Assembly: GCF_031599675.1 (NCBI RefSeq)
Contig: NZ_CP134223.1
Coordinates: 2,480,001 to 2,544,000 of the forward strand
Direction of reading: 5' to 3'
DNA from: Paenibacillus pedocola
Lineage (GTDB): Bacteria > Bacillota > Bacilli > Paenibacillales > Paenibacillaceae
Length of the DNA: 64,000 bases
Positions 1 through 11,993 of the stretch are shown in pieces (within the stretch, counting starts at the first letter, position 1; every line of letters starts with the position of its first letter). Below the pieces are notes generated by a model, which was not told the origin of the DNA, did not search any database, and saw only the letters and a list, made by a program, of their open reading frames with translations. Made by a program: the position numbers and the translations under genes.

Positions 1-50
1 TGTTCATTTAACCGGACGATTGTAACTTTATGCTTGGGGAGGATTTCAAG

Positions 51-1061
51 ATGATTTACGGGTTTTTACTATTGCTGCTGGCCTGCTTTTTCCAGGGGAG
101 CTTCGGACTGGGGATGAAGAAATATCAGCCCTTCTCCTGGGAGGCGTTCTGGGCGATCTTTTCCGTTGTTGGCATCCTGCTTATACCGGCGGTCTGGACG
201 TGGATCGAAGTGCCTAACTTCGTGGACTATATCCGGCAGACCCCGGCAGATGTACTATGGATAGCCTCCTTCTGCGGCTTTTTATGGGGGATCAGCTCGA
301 TCATGTTCGGCAAAGCGATTGATTCCATCGGCGTCTCTCTTACATATGGCGTGAATATGGGTATTTCAGCTTCGCTTGGCTCGCTTATTCCCTTATTTAT
401 CTTCGGTAATATTCCAGCTGCTGCTTCGTTTACAGTGCTTTTGACCGGTGCGGCTATCATGCTGGCCGGCGTCGCGGTGATTACCCAAGCCGGACTGCTG
501 AAAGAAAAAATGATAACTGCCTCTACATCCGGGACAAGCACCGCTAACGGTCTTACCAGGGGGCTGATCATTGCTTCCGTTGCCGGTCTAGGCTCGGCAG
601 CGATGAATATCGGCTTCTCCTATGCGAATCAGACGGTGGATATTGCGGTTGCTGACGGAACTGCCAAAATCAGCGCCAGCCTTATTTCCTGGGTAATTAC
701 CCTCTCCGGCGGCTTCATCGCCAACATTGCCTATGCGCTTATCCTGCTAATCAAGAATCGGACATATAAAGATTATATTGCCAAAGGAGCAGGAACAGCT
801 TACGCGAAGGCCTTCATTACCGCACTGGTCTGGTTTCTGGCACTTGGCTTCTACGCTAAAGCGACGGCTTTACTCGGGCCACTAGGTTCTGTAGTCGGGT
901 GGCTTGTTTTTAACGGTTTGGCGTTGATTATCAGTAATGCCTGGGGTCTGAAGGATGGTGAGTGGAAAGGCTTTGCTGCTCCTAAACGGCTGCTGCTGTG
1001 GGGAAATGCGATTCTGATTCTATCGTGGATTGTTGTTGGTATCGCTAATAGCATGGCCTAA
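51..1061 (+). CDS. RhaT-like sugar/proton symporter
   Basis: A 336-residue hydrophobic protein with about ten membrane segments that resembles the L-rhamnose/proton symporter RhaT family in length and in its N-terminal pattern (a first helix ending in QGSFGLGMKK, then a second helix). An ATG at 30 is in frame, but the ATG at 51 is preceded by GGGGAGG at 36-42 with 8-base spacing, so I choose 51. It would import a sugar across the cytoplasmic membrane with protons. No rhamnose catabolic genes are visible downstream and the upstream side lies outside the window, so the substrate is open. A terminator follows at 1088. Confidence 0.72.
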   Translation: MIYGFLLLLLACFFQGSFGLGMKKYQPFSWEAFWAIFSVVGILLIPAVWTWIEVPNFVDYIRQTPADVLWIASFCGFLWGISSIMFGKAIDSIGVSLTYGVNMGISASLGSLIPLFIFGNIPAAASFTVLLTGAAIMLAGVAVITQAGLLKEKMITASTSGTSTANGLTRGLIIASVAGLGSAAMNIGFSYANQTVDIAVADGTAKISASLISWVITLSGGFIANIAYALILLIKNRTYKDYIAKGAGTAYAKAFITALVWFLALGFYAKATALLGPLGSVVGWLVFNGLALIISNAWGLKDGEWKGFAAPKRLLLWGNAILILSWIVVGIANSMA

Positions 1062-1087
1062 GCTTAGGCTGCCATCGGGTTGACCAT

Positions 1088-1122
1088 AAGTCCCTTTCTC
1101 TTAAGGAGAAGAGGGACTTTTT
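1088..1122 (+). terminator. Intrinsic terminator after the RhaT-like gene
   Basis: Arms AAGTCCCTTTCTC and GAGAAGAGGGACTT enclose a short loop and run into TTTTT. Confidence 0.8.
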
Positions 1123-1228
1123 GCTCTATTTTCCGGGCCGCGGCTTAGGTTTTGTAAACGAAATGTAAAATTAAATCTTAAATTTCGACAAAGTATGATA
1201 TTTTTCACTGAATTTCCCCATGTCATCT

Positions 1229-1255
1229 TAACTATCAACAAAGATAATCCGATAA
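1229..1255 (+). promoter_or_regulatory. Sigma-D (FliA)-like promoter for the chemotaxis receptor
   Basis: TAAC at 1229-1232, 15 bases, then TCCGATAA at 1248-1255. The known sigma-D consensus is TAAA-N15-GCCGATAA, so there are two mismatches with exact spacing. The downstream gene is a chemoreceptor, a class commonly controlled by sigma-D, which makes the match more credible. Confidence 0.55.
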
Positions 1256-1331
1256 TAAAATTAAACAATATTACATTATTTAGGGTGTCTAACAAGCAAG
1301 GATTAGATGAGGGCGGAAGGATGTTGAGAAG

Positions 1332-3365
1332 ATGAAGATTCGGATGAAGCTATCAGTTATGATGATCGCTGTTACTATGATTTCAACAGCATTAATGGGG
1401 ATTTTTACGTATAACAAATCTACCAGTACGATTCTCAATCTCACCGATGCCTCTATGGGGCAGGTCAATACCAACAAAGCACAGACGATTGAAGCGATGA
1501 TCGACAAAGAAAAGCGGAGCATTCAGCTGGTAGCCGGGGAAACAGAAATCGCCGAAGTGCTGCTGGAAGAACAATCCGGTGCATTAGCCGCTGGCGATGA
1601 GCTTCAGACCGGAGTTAATACCAAGCTGCAGGCTTTGGTCAAGGATGCAGGCAATCTGGAGCATATGTTTGTGGTCAATATGAAAGGAATCATTGTTGCG
1701 GATAGCGATACCAAACTTGTGGGCACGGATCTCAGTGAACGGAATTATACGATCAATGTCTTGAAGACGGCTGCACCGGTGGTCAGCGAAACACTTAAGT
1801 CCAAGTCTACAGGAGCTTATGTACTTGCTTTTGTGCATCCGGTAACCAGCGGTGGCAAGATGATCGGGTTCGTCGCTTCAGCGGTGAATGCGAACAGTAT
1901 TATCAAGTATCTGGCCGATGCCAAGGTGGCGAATGCGCCTTCCTCCTATGCCTATCTGGTGGATGAGACTGGAAATATACTCTATCATCCGGATGAGGCA
2001 AAGATCGGAACACCGGTAGAGAACGCCCAGATTAAAGCGGTTGTCGAGCAGGTAAAAGCCGGGAAAACCGTTAAAGACGGTAACGTGCAGTATCTTTATA
2101 AGGGCGCCGAGAAAAAAGCAGCCTTTACCGTATTGCCTAATACGAATTGGACGCTGGTTCTGACCGGTGACCTGGATGAAATTACAGAACCGGTTCAAAA
2201 CATGACGAATTATATCCTTCTGCTGGGGATCGGGAGCCTACTGGTCACCCTGCTGATCGGGATCATTGTGGCAACCCGGATCTCATCGCCGATTATCAAG
2301 CTGACCGAGCTGATTAACAAGACGGCTGAGCTGGACCTGAAATACGATAAGCAGTATGAGCATCTGGTGAAAAATAAAGATGAGACCGGAACGATCGCCA
2401 AAGCGATGTTCCACACCCGGGCGGTACTGCGGGAGATGGCCGGAAGCCTGGTGGCGATTTCTGCCAAAGTGCTGGATAATGCAGAGACGCTTGAGAAGCT
2501 CTCCATTGATGTACGCGAGAATGCTCATGACAACTCGGCTACTACAGAGCAGCTGTCGGCAGGGATGGAAGAGACGGCGGCATCTACACAGGAAATGACG
2601 GCAGCAATCCATGAAGTGGAGAATAATGTGCGCATGATCTCCAGCCGCGTCAAAGAAGGGGCTGGAGTGTCCAGTGATATCACAGAGCGTGCATTGGTAC
2701 TTCAGCAGGATGCCCTAACATCCACTGACAATGCCAAACGGATCTATGAATCCGTGCGGGTTGAAATGGAGAAAGCCATCGAGCAGTCGGGGGCCATCAA
2801 TGAAATTAACGTGCTCGCCGATACCATCCTCTCTATCACCAGCCAGACTAATCTGCTTGCGCTTAATGCGGCCATTGAAGCCGCACGGGCAGGAGAGGCA
2901 GGCCGGGGCTTCGCCGTTGTGGCGGGTGAAATCCGCAAGCTGGCGGAGAAATCCTCTGAGACGGCTGCGGGCATCCAGGACGTCGTCAAAAATGTGTATT
3001 CCTCTGTTGAGCAGATGAAAGAAAATTCGGAGGCTATGTTAGTCTTTATAGATCAGAATGTATTAAGCGACTACGAACGGTTAACCGAAGTCAGCCAGCA
3101 GTATAATGATGATGCTTCCACGATCAAGCAGCTGATGGGGCAGTTCGAGGAAGCTGCCGATCATCTGAACGAGACTGTGTCCAGTATTGCCATAGCGGTG
3201 AATGAAGTTGCGGCTACTGTGAATGAAGGAGCAATCGGTGTGCAGGATATTGCCGAGAAAACTGCCGATATCGTTGAGAAGACCTTCCATGAAGCAGCTA
3301 TGGCTGACGAGAATACCCAGAGCGCCAAAGAGATGCAGGGACTGGTAGAGAAGTTCAAAATATAA
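1332..3365 (+). CDS. Methyl-accepting chemotaxis protein with dCache-type sensor
   Basis: A 677-residue transmembrane chemoreceptor. Residues about 7-29 form the first membrane helix, about 35-285 an extracytoplasmic double-Cache-like sensor ([28 protein letters not shown]), about 291-312 the second helix, followed by a HAMP linker and a long coiled-coil signalling domain. The conserved hairpin tip is clear near residues 491-550 ([19 protein letters not shown], then [18 protein letters not shown]). It would sense a small ligand outside the cell and control CheA. The ATG at 1332 has GGAAGG 11 bases upstream. It is a single-gene unit with a sigma-D-like promoter and a strong terminator. Confidence 0.93.
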   Translation: MKIRMKLSVMMIAVTMISTALMGIFTYNKSTSTILNLTDASMGQVNTNKAQTIEAMIDKEKRSIQLVAGETEIAEVLLEEQSGALAAGDELQTGVNTKLQALVKDAGNLEHMFVVNMKGIIVADSDTKLVGTDLSERNYTINVLKTAAPVVSETLKSKSTGAYVLAFVHPVTSGGKMIGFVASAVNANSIIKYLADAKVANAPSSYAYLVDETGNILYHPDEAKIGTPVENAQIKAVVEQVKAGKTVKDGNVQYLYKGAEKKAAFTVLPNTNWTLVLTGDLDEITEPVQNMTNYILLLGIGSLLVTLLIGIIVATRISSPIIKLTELINKTAELDLKYDKQYEHLVKNKDETGTIAKAMFHTRAVLREMAGSLVAISAKVLDNAETLEKLSIDVRENAHDNSATTEQLSAGMEETAASTQEMTAAIHEVENNVRMISSRVKEGAGVSSDITERALVLQQDALTSTDNAKRIYESVRVEMEKAIEQSGAINEINVLADTILSITSQTNLLALNAAIEAARAGEAGRGFAVVAGEIRKLAEKSSETAAGIQDVVKNVYSSVEQMKENSEAMLVFIDQNVLSDYERLTEVSQQYNDDASTIKQLMGQFEEAADHLNETVSSIAIAVNEVAATVNEGAIGVQDIAEKTADIVEKTFHEAAMADENTQSAKEMQGLVEKFKI

Positions 3366-3374
3366 GCAGTATGT

Positions 3375-3403
3375 AACCCCGCCGGGAATCCGGCGGGGTT
3401 TTT
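3375..3403 (+). terminator. Intrinsic terminator after the chemotaxis receptor
   Basis: CCCCGCCGG and CCGGCGGGG arms with a four-base loop, followed by TTTTT. Confidence 0.92.
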
Positions 3404-3544
3404 CGCCTCCCTTTTCAAATAAATTTGGTTTTTGCGGGTTCTTCCTGTTTTTTTGGTCCATAATGATAGTAAGGAATGCGTTTTCGCCGGAATAAGGGAA
3501 CAGAGAGGATTAATGCTGCTCCTGTTATAGGGGGTGATACTGCT

Positions 3545-4783
3545 ATGTTTGAGATCAGGCAGGTAGAGGAAGAACAGCAGGGGAGCGGCCAGGTGCGGCA
3601 GCTGCAGGAGAGCTTTTTGCAGCAGATGGTCAAGGAGGATTGGCTCAGTATGGAACCTGTCAGAACCCGGCTGCGCCAGCTCAAGCTGACTGCGCTTGCA
3701 GGAGAGGGGTTGAAGCTGCGGTATGCTGCAATCGAACTGAAGGTGCGCTCAGAGCTCCTGGCTTCCAAGCCCAAGGACCGGCTGTTAGCAGGTACGCTAT
3801 TTCAGAAGGTGTGCCGGGAGACAGCAGGCGGATGGAAGCATATTTACCCGTTCGGTGATGAATCTGATCCGCTGCGGATGTATTTTCTGATTCCTTCGAA
3901 AGAGGGAGTGGAGCATGCAAACCGTACCGGACGTTTCATAGAGGAACTCTTACAGAAACTTAAGGATATTATGGAGCTGGATTGCTCCGTTGCAGCCGGA
4001 CTGGAAGTGAAGGGTCTGAAGCGGGTGAAAAATGCTTTTGCTTCCTGCCTGTGTGCCTTACACAGAACAAATAGGATTGCCGCAGAAAGCTGGAAAGAAG
4101 CAGGGCCGGGTATGGTAATGTCCTGGTTATCTCCTGAAGATGAACGCAGGCTGTCGCAAATGATTGAACATGCGGATTCCGCTGCGTATGAGCGGGAACT
4201 ACGTTATATTTTTGAGGGCGATGAACCGGAACACACGCCGTTTCACATCACCATGTATAAGGCCATGCGGCTGCTGCTGCTCCTGACAGCTATAGCCCGT
4301 AAATTTGAATGCAGCGGTACGGCGTTAGGGAAATTTATGTGGAACAGCCACAAGACACTTGCTGCCTGCGCCTCACCTCAGGAACTGAAGCAGCAGCTGC
4401 ATGAACTGGGACTGCTGGTAATGGAAGAAGTTACGCTGGTACGTAAGTCCCGCAGAAGCGCTCTAGCCGAAGCGGTCAGAAGATATATGGAACGAAACTA
4501 TGGCTGTGAGCTGCCGCTTTGTGCTGCAGCACAACTGTTCGGCTTGGAGGAACATAACCTGTCCCGCCAGTTCAAACAGCATGTAGGCATTCCACTGGCC
4601 GATTATGTTGCCAAGATCAGAATGGCCAAAGCGGAGCAGCTGCTGCAGGCTGATGACCTGAAGCTGCCTGAGCTTGCACTGCTCGTCGGCTATTCCAGTA
4701 TGAGCCATTTTGTCAGTACCTTCAAAAAATTCAGCGGCAAAAGCCCCAAGGAGTATCGCGATCGGATCCAGCGAACCCGTTAA
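3545..4783 (+). CDS. AraC-family transcriptional regulator
   Basis: 412 residues from the ATG at 3545, which has GGGGGTGAT 6 bases upstream; an upstream in-frame ATG at 3476 lacks a good site. The last ~100 residues carry the double helix-turn-helix of AraC/XylS proteins: a first HTH around LCAAAQLFGLEEHNLSRQF and a second ending in the family signature VGYSSMSHFVSTFKKFSGKSP. The roughly 300-residue N-terminal part has no domain I recognise, so the signal is unknown. It precedes the beta-glucoside genes by a 360-base gap with its own promoter, so a link to that locus is not shown. Confidence 0.85.
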   Translation: MFEIRQVEEEQQGSGQVRQLQESFLQQMVKEDWLSMEPVRTRLRQLKLTALAGEGLKLRYAAIELKVRSELLASKPKDRLLAGTLFQKVCRETAGGWKHIYPFGDESDPLRMYFLIPSKEGVEHANRTGRFIEELLQKLKDIMELDCSVAAGLEVKGLKRVKNAFASCLCALHRTNRIAAESWKEAGPGMVMSWLSPEDERRLSQMIEHADSAAYERELRYIFEGDEPEHTPFHITMYKAMRLLLLLTAIARKFECSGTALGKFMWNSHKTLAACASPQELKQQLHELGLLVMEEVTLVRKSRRSALAEAVRRYMERNYGCELPLCAAAQLFGLEEHNLSRQFKQHVGIPLADYVAKIRMAKAEQLLQADDLKLPELALLVGYSSMSHFVSTFKKFSGKSPKEYRDRIQRTR

Positions 4784-4852
4784 GGACAGGATATGCAAGC
4801 GCTGGAGGCAGCCTGGAGCAGGGTCTTCTCCGGTTAACATATATTACCGAAA

Positions 4853-4866
4853 AGAAAGCGCATACT
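4853..4866 (+). promoter_or_regulatory. Possible cre (CcpA) site upstream of the bgl promoter
   Basis: AGAAAGCGCATACT matches the CcpA operator consensus TGWAARCGYTWWCA at 11 of 14 positions and ends 6 bases before the predicted -35 element. A second, similar element (TGGAAGCGCTTAAC) lies at 5051-5064, between the leader terminator and the antiterminator gene. Catabolite repression of beta-glucoside operons by CcpA is well known in Firmicutes; here it is inferred from two imperfect matches. Confidence 0.4.
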
Positions 4867-4872
4867 TTTCTC

Positions 4873-4901
4873 TTGTCAAAACGAAAAATTGATGTTATTC
4901 T
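4873..4901 (+). promoter_or_regulatory. Sigma-A promoter of the beta-glucoside operon
   Basis: TTGTCA at 4873-4878, a 17-base spacer and TATTCT at 4896-4901. Transcription would start only a few bases before the RAT element at 4909, as expected for an antitermination leader. Confidence 0.65.
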
Positions 4902-4908
4902 GACTTTG

Positions 4909-4975
4909 GGATTGTTACTGAAAAGGCAAAACCCAGGACATGTGTTGAGACATGTTTTGGGTTTTGCCTTTTTTT
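4909..4975 (+). promoter_or_regulatory. RAT antiterminator 1 overlapping a leader terminator
   Basis: A ribonucleic antiterminator of the BglG/SacY/LicT type: GGATTGTTACTG at 4909-4920 and AAGGCAAAACC at 4923-4933. The same bases form the left arm of an intrinsic terminator (AAGGCAAAACCCA 4923-4935 with TGGGTTTTGCCTT 4958-4970, then a T run). RAT binding by the downstream PRD protein would block the terminator and give autoregulated read-through. The element is 25 bases, about four shorter in its middle than RAT 2 at 5991 (29 bases). Confidence 0.88.
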
Positions 4976-5146
4976 AATCTTACCACTTGTACTCACTGTA
5001 GTTACAGAACGAATGAAACGGAGTGGGTGATGTTGAAATTCTAGTCCCTTTGGAAGCGCTTAACATTGTCGGCCGGCCGGAGTCTTCTTGTCCAGTGTCT
5101 AAATCCTGCTGTTTCAGCATTTCGGGATATGGAGGAGGCCGCTTGG

Positions 5147-5983
5147 ATGATTATCAAAAAAATCTTTAACAACAACGCAATTGTCGCCAAAGATTCTCAG
5201 AAGCAGGAACTTGTTGTGATGGGCTGCGGGATTGGCTTCAAAAAAGCTATTGGAGATGCAGTGGAAGAAGGCTTAATCGAGAAGGTCTTCATCCTCAAAC
5301 AAAAGGAAGCATCCGAAAGATTCAAGCTGCTGCTGGAAGACGTTCCATCAGAATATGTATCGCTATGCTACGACATCATAGAATACGGCAAGAATATGCT
5401 GCAAGTGCCTCTAAGCGAATATATCTATGTTACACTCACGGATCATATCCATAATACTTTTAAAATGTACGACGAAGGTATTCAGAATCCGAATCCGCTG
5501 ATCTGGGAGATCAAAAAAATCTATCCCAAAGAATTTGCCGTCGGCCTAAAGGCGCTGGAATTCATCAAAGATACTGCCGGTAAGGAGCTGTCGGAAGATG
5601 AAGCGGGGAATATTGCCCTTCATTTAATCAATGCCCAGATCAACAGCACCTATCAGAAGACATCCGATGTAGCCGGCCAGACCCAGAAGATCCAGGACAT
5701 TCTGAACATCATCAAATACACCTATAATATTACCCTTGACGAGAAATCGATCAGCTTCGAAAGATTCATCACTCACCTGCGTTTCTACTTCCAGCGGATT
5801 CATCAGAAGAAGAAGATGGAGCTGGACGATGATTTCTTATTAAAGCAGGTCAAAGCCAAATATAAAAATGCCTACAACTGCATGCTGAAAATAGAGAAGT
5901 ACTTAAATACCGAACTGTCGGATGAAGAAAAGCTGTATCTGACCATTCACGTGCACCGTGTAACGGACCGGCAAACTGAATAG
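5147..5983 (+). CDS. licT: BglG/LicT-type transcription antiterminator
   Basis: 278 residues from the ATG at 5147, which has GGAGGAGG 8 bases upstream; the N-terminus MIIKKIFNNNAIVAKD aligns with the canonical start of LicT. Residues 1-55 are the RNA-binding CAT domain. Two PTS-regulation domains follow, with the conserved histidine regions TLTDHIHNTF and IALHLINAQ in PRD1, and ITHLRFYFQRI and LTIHVHRV in PRD2. In the family, phosphorylation by the cognate EII inactivates the protein and by HPr activates it. It would bind the RATs at 4909 and 5991, controlling itself and the following PTS gene. Confidence 0.93.
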   Translation: MIIKKIFNNNAIVAKDSQKQELVVMGCGIGFKKAIGDAVEEGLIEKVFILKQKEASERFKLLLEDVPSEYVSLCYDIIEYGKNMLQVPLSEYIYVTLTDHIHNTFKMYDEGIQNPNPLIWEIKKIYPKEFAVGLKALEFIKDTAGKELSEDEAGNIALHLINAQINSTYQKTSDVAGQTQKIQDILNIIKYTYNITLDEKSISFERFITHLRFYFQRIHQKKKMELDDDFLLKQVKAKYKNAYNCMLKIEKYLNTELSDEEKLYLTIHVHRVTDRQTE

Positions 5984-5990
5984 CTATTTT

Positions 5991-9483
<3,493 letters not shown>

Positions 9484-9508
9484 TTCAAGCAGCGATTATA
9501 GAATGGTA

Positions 9509-9544
9509 AACAGCCGTATCAGATGAAGGTCTGGTACGGCTGTT
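9509..9544 (+). terminator. Probable terminator of the beta-glucoside operon
   Basis: AACAGCCGTA and TACGGCTGTT arms, with a further CAGA/TCTG pairing, give a long hairpin 26 bases after the stop. The T run is poor, so it may act only in part. Confidence 0.5.
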
Positions 9545-9611
9545 GTGCTATAAGCCCGTGGATATTCAAAAGCATGGTGCTGGTATTCCTTGCGGAAGGT
9601 TCAGTCCGGCC

Positions 9612-10886
9612 TTAACCCGAAATAACCTTCTTCGCTTCTTCTGCCGTAACCACCTGCTCTGTTTGCAGCGTCATGTCCTTCAGCTGCAGCTTACCCTGCT
9701 CTGCTTCGCTCTCTCCGATCAGCAGACAATACCGGATGCCCTTGGCAGAGGCTGAGGCGAGTGTTTTTTTGAGCTTGCGTTTACCGGTGTCGACACTGAC
9801 CCGGATGCCTGCATTCCGCAGTTCTGCTGCGGCGAGCAATGCCTGCGGCATGGTCTCGCCAATCGGTATGATCAGCACACCGGAATATTCCTCCTGAACC
9901 GGGCGCTCCCCGAGCAGTGCCATAATCGACTCCATCCCGAATGAGATGCCTACTGTCGGATACGGGATGTCATCGCGTCCCACCAGCTTGCCGATGATGT
10001 CATCATATCGTCCACCGCCGCCAAGGCTGGAGGGATAGCCACCTGTGGCATCGAAAATTTCATACACCGTTCCGGTATAGAAGGATAAGCCCCGTGAAAG
10101 AAACGGATCGAACACACAAACAGCGGAGAGTCCGGTGGCATCAATCAGCTGCTGCAGCGCCTGTACTTCAAGAACGCCAGGCTGACCGGTTAGTTCATAG
10201 CTGTCCGCCAGACTTCTGAAGTTGGTATTGTCCGTTTCCAGCAGCTTGGTAATGGAGAGCAGCGCTTCCGCAGACAAGCCCTTCTCGCGGAGCTCCGCCA
10301 GCACACCCTGACTGCCGATCTTGGCAAGCTTATCTAAGGTCAGCATTACGGAGAGGCTGTCATCCGCAGGAACGCCGACCGCAGACAGAATTTCACCAAG
10401 GAACCGGCGGTTGTTCCATTTGAGTACGATGGGAATCTCCAGCCTGCGGAAGACTTCCACGGCAAGCTGCATCAGCTCGGCTTCGGCCTGCGGGCCGGCA
10501 ATTCCGACCACATCGGCATCACATTGCAGGAACTCGCGCAGCCGCCCTTTTTTGACCGGGCCATCACGGAATACCTTGCCAATCTCATAACGTTTATAAG
10601 GAAACTCGATTCCCGGATTCAGCGCGATTACTTTGGCGAACGGGATCGTAAGATCATAACGGAGCCCCAGCTTGCGCCCGCCCTGGTCAGTCAACTGGTA
10701 CATTTCGCGGAGAATTTCGTCCCCGCCGGCATATTTGGAGGTCAGCAGCTCCAGCTCATTCAGCATTGTGGTCTCCATCGGTTCAAAATCATACAGCCCG
10801 AACAGTTCGCGCAGCGTACTCTGGACCTTTTGTCTGACCGCCTGCTCCCGTCCGAAATAATCATAGGTTCCTTTAATATTTTGCAT
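9612..10886 (-). CDS. hisS: Histidyl-tRNA synthetase, divergent (eukaryote-like) type
   Basis: 424 residues of a class II synthetase. Motif 2 reads RYEIGKVFRDG...GRLREFLQCDADVVG, the histidine-A motif RGLSFYTGTVYE, and motif 3 follows LGGGGRYDDI. The C-terminal anticodon-binding domain (VLIIPIG onward) is present. The motif 2 region looks more like eukaryotic HisRS (REFYQCDFDIAG) than the usual bacterial form (RQFHQ), so this may be a second HisRS. HisZ is unlikely because the motifs needed for histidine and ATP are intact. AAAAGGAG precedes the ATG. The roughly 320-base leader carries a His-codon peptide and a terminator, suggesting control by His-tRNA charging. Confidence 0.85.
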   Translation of the reverse strand: MQNIKGTYDYFGREQAVRQKVQSTLRELFGLYDFEPMETTMLNELELLTSKYAGGDEILREMYQLTDQGGRKLGLRYDLTIPFAKVIALNPGIEFPYKRYEIGKVFRDGPVKKGRLREFLQCDADVVGIAGPQAEAELMQLAVEVFRRLEIPIVLKWNNRRFLGEILSAVGVPADDSLSVMLTLDKLAKIGSQGVLAELREKGLSAEALLSITKLLETDNTNFRSLADSYELTGQPGVLEVQALQQLIDATGLSAVCVFDPFLSRGLSFYTGTVYEIFDATGGYPSSLGGGGRYDDIIGKLVGRDDIPYPTVGISFGMESIMALLGERPVQEEYSGVLIIPIGETMPQALLAAAELRNAGIRVSVDTGKRKLKKTLASASAKGIRYCLLIGESEAEQGKLQLKDMTLQTEQVVTAEEAKKVISG

Positions 10887-11018
10887 CTTTCGCAGCTCCT
10901 TTTGGTATGATTAAGCCTAAATTCCGGCAAAACAATATAACCCCACAATGTGGCACACTCACATGGAGGTTAAATCAAAGCCTTTGTGGTGACCCCGAAT
11001 TTATAGTTTTGAAATGAA

Positions 11019-11054
11019 CAAAAAAACGCGCCGGACCTCGTGGTCCTGCGCGTT
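11019..11054 (-). terminator. Intrinsic terminator in the hisS leader (segments 4:5)
   Basis: Read on the minus strand, AACGCGCAGGACC (11054-11042), loop ACGA, GGTCCGGCGCGTT (11037-11025), then a T run to 11019. The stem has 13 positions with one A-G mismatch. It sits about 130 bases before the hisS start, so it can only be an attenuator for that gene. Confidence 0.88.
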
Positions 11055-11124
11055 TCGTATCTCGCAGGGAGGTCAAACGCAAAATGCGTTAGCCCTCCCT
11101 GAACTCATTCAGGTGTGCTAACGC
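11045..11124 (-). promoter_or_regulatory. Alternative hairpins of a histidine leader attenuator
   Basis: On the minus strand, segment 1 GCGTTAGC (11124-11117, spanning the leader-peptide stop) can pair with segment 2 GCTAACGC (11093-11086). The bases beside segment 2, CAGGGAGG (11101-11094), can instead pair with segment 3 CCTCCCTG (11072-11065), with an inner AACGCA/TGCGTT hairpin that uses up segment 2. Segment 3 can also pair as CCTGCG (11068-11063) with CGCAGG (11050-11045), the 5' arm of the terminator. A ribosome held at the His codons would leave 1:2 and 3:4, opening the gene; one reaching the stop would leave 2:3 and the terminator. Pairings were found by eye. Confidence 0.65.
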
Positions 11125-11180
11125 TGCTTGTGATGATGAAGCTGATTCTGTATGATGGAAATGCTGTTTATGAGGTTCAT
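11118..11180 (-). CDS. Histidine leader peptide (20 residues)
   Basis: A small ORF reading MNLINSISIIQNQLHHHKQR, with codons 15-17 CAT CAT CAC (11138-11130) and a TAG stop at 11118-11120. AAGGGAG lies 9 bases before the ATG, and a good promoter lies about 35 bases upstream. The three His codons come just before a stop codon that is part of the first attenuator stem. In enteric his leaders such runs sense charged tRNA-His by ribosome stalling; in Firmicutes T-boxes usually do this job. No T-box core is visible in this leader. The peptide itself probably has no other role. Confidence 0.72.
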   Translation of the reverse strand: MNLINSISIIQNQLHHHKQR

Positions 11181-11215
11181 AGGAAAGAGCTCCCTTCAGT
11201 TTTAGATTACTGCAC

Positions 11216-11244
11216 ATTATAACGGATGAATATACGCCATGCAA
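11216..11244 (-). promoter_or_regulatory. Sigma-A promoter of the hisS leader transcript
   Basis: On the minus strand, TTGCAT (11244-11239), 17 bases, TATAAT (11221-11216). The start would fall near 11208, about 28 bases before the leader-peptide ATG. Confidence 0.8.
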
Positions 11245-11297
11245 GCAGCAATTTCAGCAGCAAACCGGATTGACTTATACGAAAAGGGGAATTATTT

Positions 11298-11960
11298 ATG
11301 GGTAATCAACAATGGATAGCAGCAGCCGAAGACTTTGCCAAAGCACAGCTGGGCCGGGATACCACAGGCCATGACTGGTTTCATACAGACCGTGTGCGCA
11401 ATACGGCTGCGCTGATCGCCGGGATGGAGGGGGCGGATGTCCTCATCTGTACAATCGCCGCACTGCTGCATGATGTAGCCGACGAGAAGCTGAATGACTC
11501 CAAGGAAGCGGGACTGCTCAAAGTACATAACTGGCTGGCAGAGCATCTCACAGATGAGCAAAAAATCAGACATATTATGCTGATTATTGAGACGATGTCT
11601 TTCAGTGGCGGCGGAGGGGCACCCATGTCTACACTCGAAGGACAATGTGTACAGGATGCGGACCGGCTGGATGCGCTTGGGGCAATAGGTATTGCGAGAA
11701 CGATGGTTTTTTCGGGGGCAAAAGGACGCCCGGTCTACGATCCGGATCTAACGCCGCGCGATGAATCGCTGCAGAAGGAATACCGTGATTACTCTAAAGG
11801 GACGGCAGTCAATCATTTTTATGAGAAGCTGCTGAAGCTGAAAGACCTGATGAATACACCCTATGGACGCAAGCTGGCCGAAGAAAGGCATGATTTCATG
11901 CTGCTGTATCTGGAGCAATTTTATAAGGAATGGAATCAGGGCAGCCAGAAGCTGTTATAA
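11298..11960 (+). CDS. HD-domain phosphohydrolase
   Basis: 220 residues with the metal-binding HD pattern: HDWFHTDRV near residue 24, LLHDVADEKLND near 56, and a later D in QDADRLDALGAIGIART. This is the YedJ-like subgroup, small soluble hydrolases of phosphate esters or nucleotides whose substrate is not known. AAAAGGGG precedes the ATG. It reads toward dbpA with a 33-base gap, so the two may be co-transcribed. Confidence 0.85.
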   Translation: MGNQQWIAAAEDFAKAQLGRDTTGHDWFHTDRVRNTAALIAGMEGADVLICTIAALLHDVADEKLNDSKEAGLLKVHNWLAEHLTDEQKIRHIMLIIETMSFSGGGGAPMSTLEGQCVQDADRLDALGAIGIARTMVFSGAKGRPVYDPDLTPRDESLQKEYRDYSKGTAVNHFYEKLLKLKDLMNTPYGRKLAEERHDFMLLYLEQFYKEWNQGSQKLL

Positions 11961-11993
11961 TGGGACCATGCTTAACACGGAAGGAACAACTAC

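Noticed and set aside
9612..10886. HisZ (ATP phosphoribosyltransferase regulatory subunit)
   Set aside because: The histidine-A motif RGLSFYTGTVYE and motif 2 and 3 are intact and an anticodon-binding domain is present, and no his biosynthesis genes adjoin.
10887..11290. T-box riboswitch in front of hisS
   Set aside because: The T-box core (AGGGTGGNACCGCG-like) and specifier stem are not found; a peptide with a His run and other stems explain the leader better.
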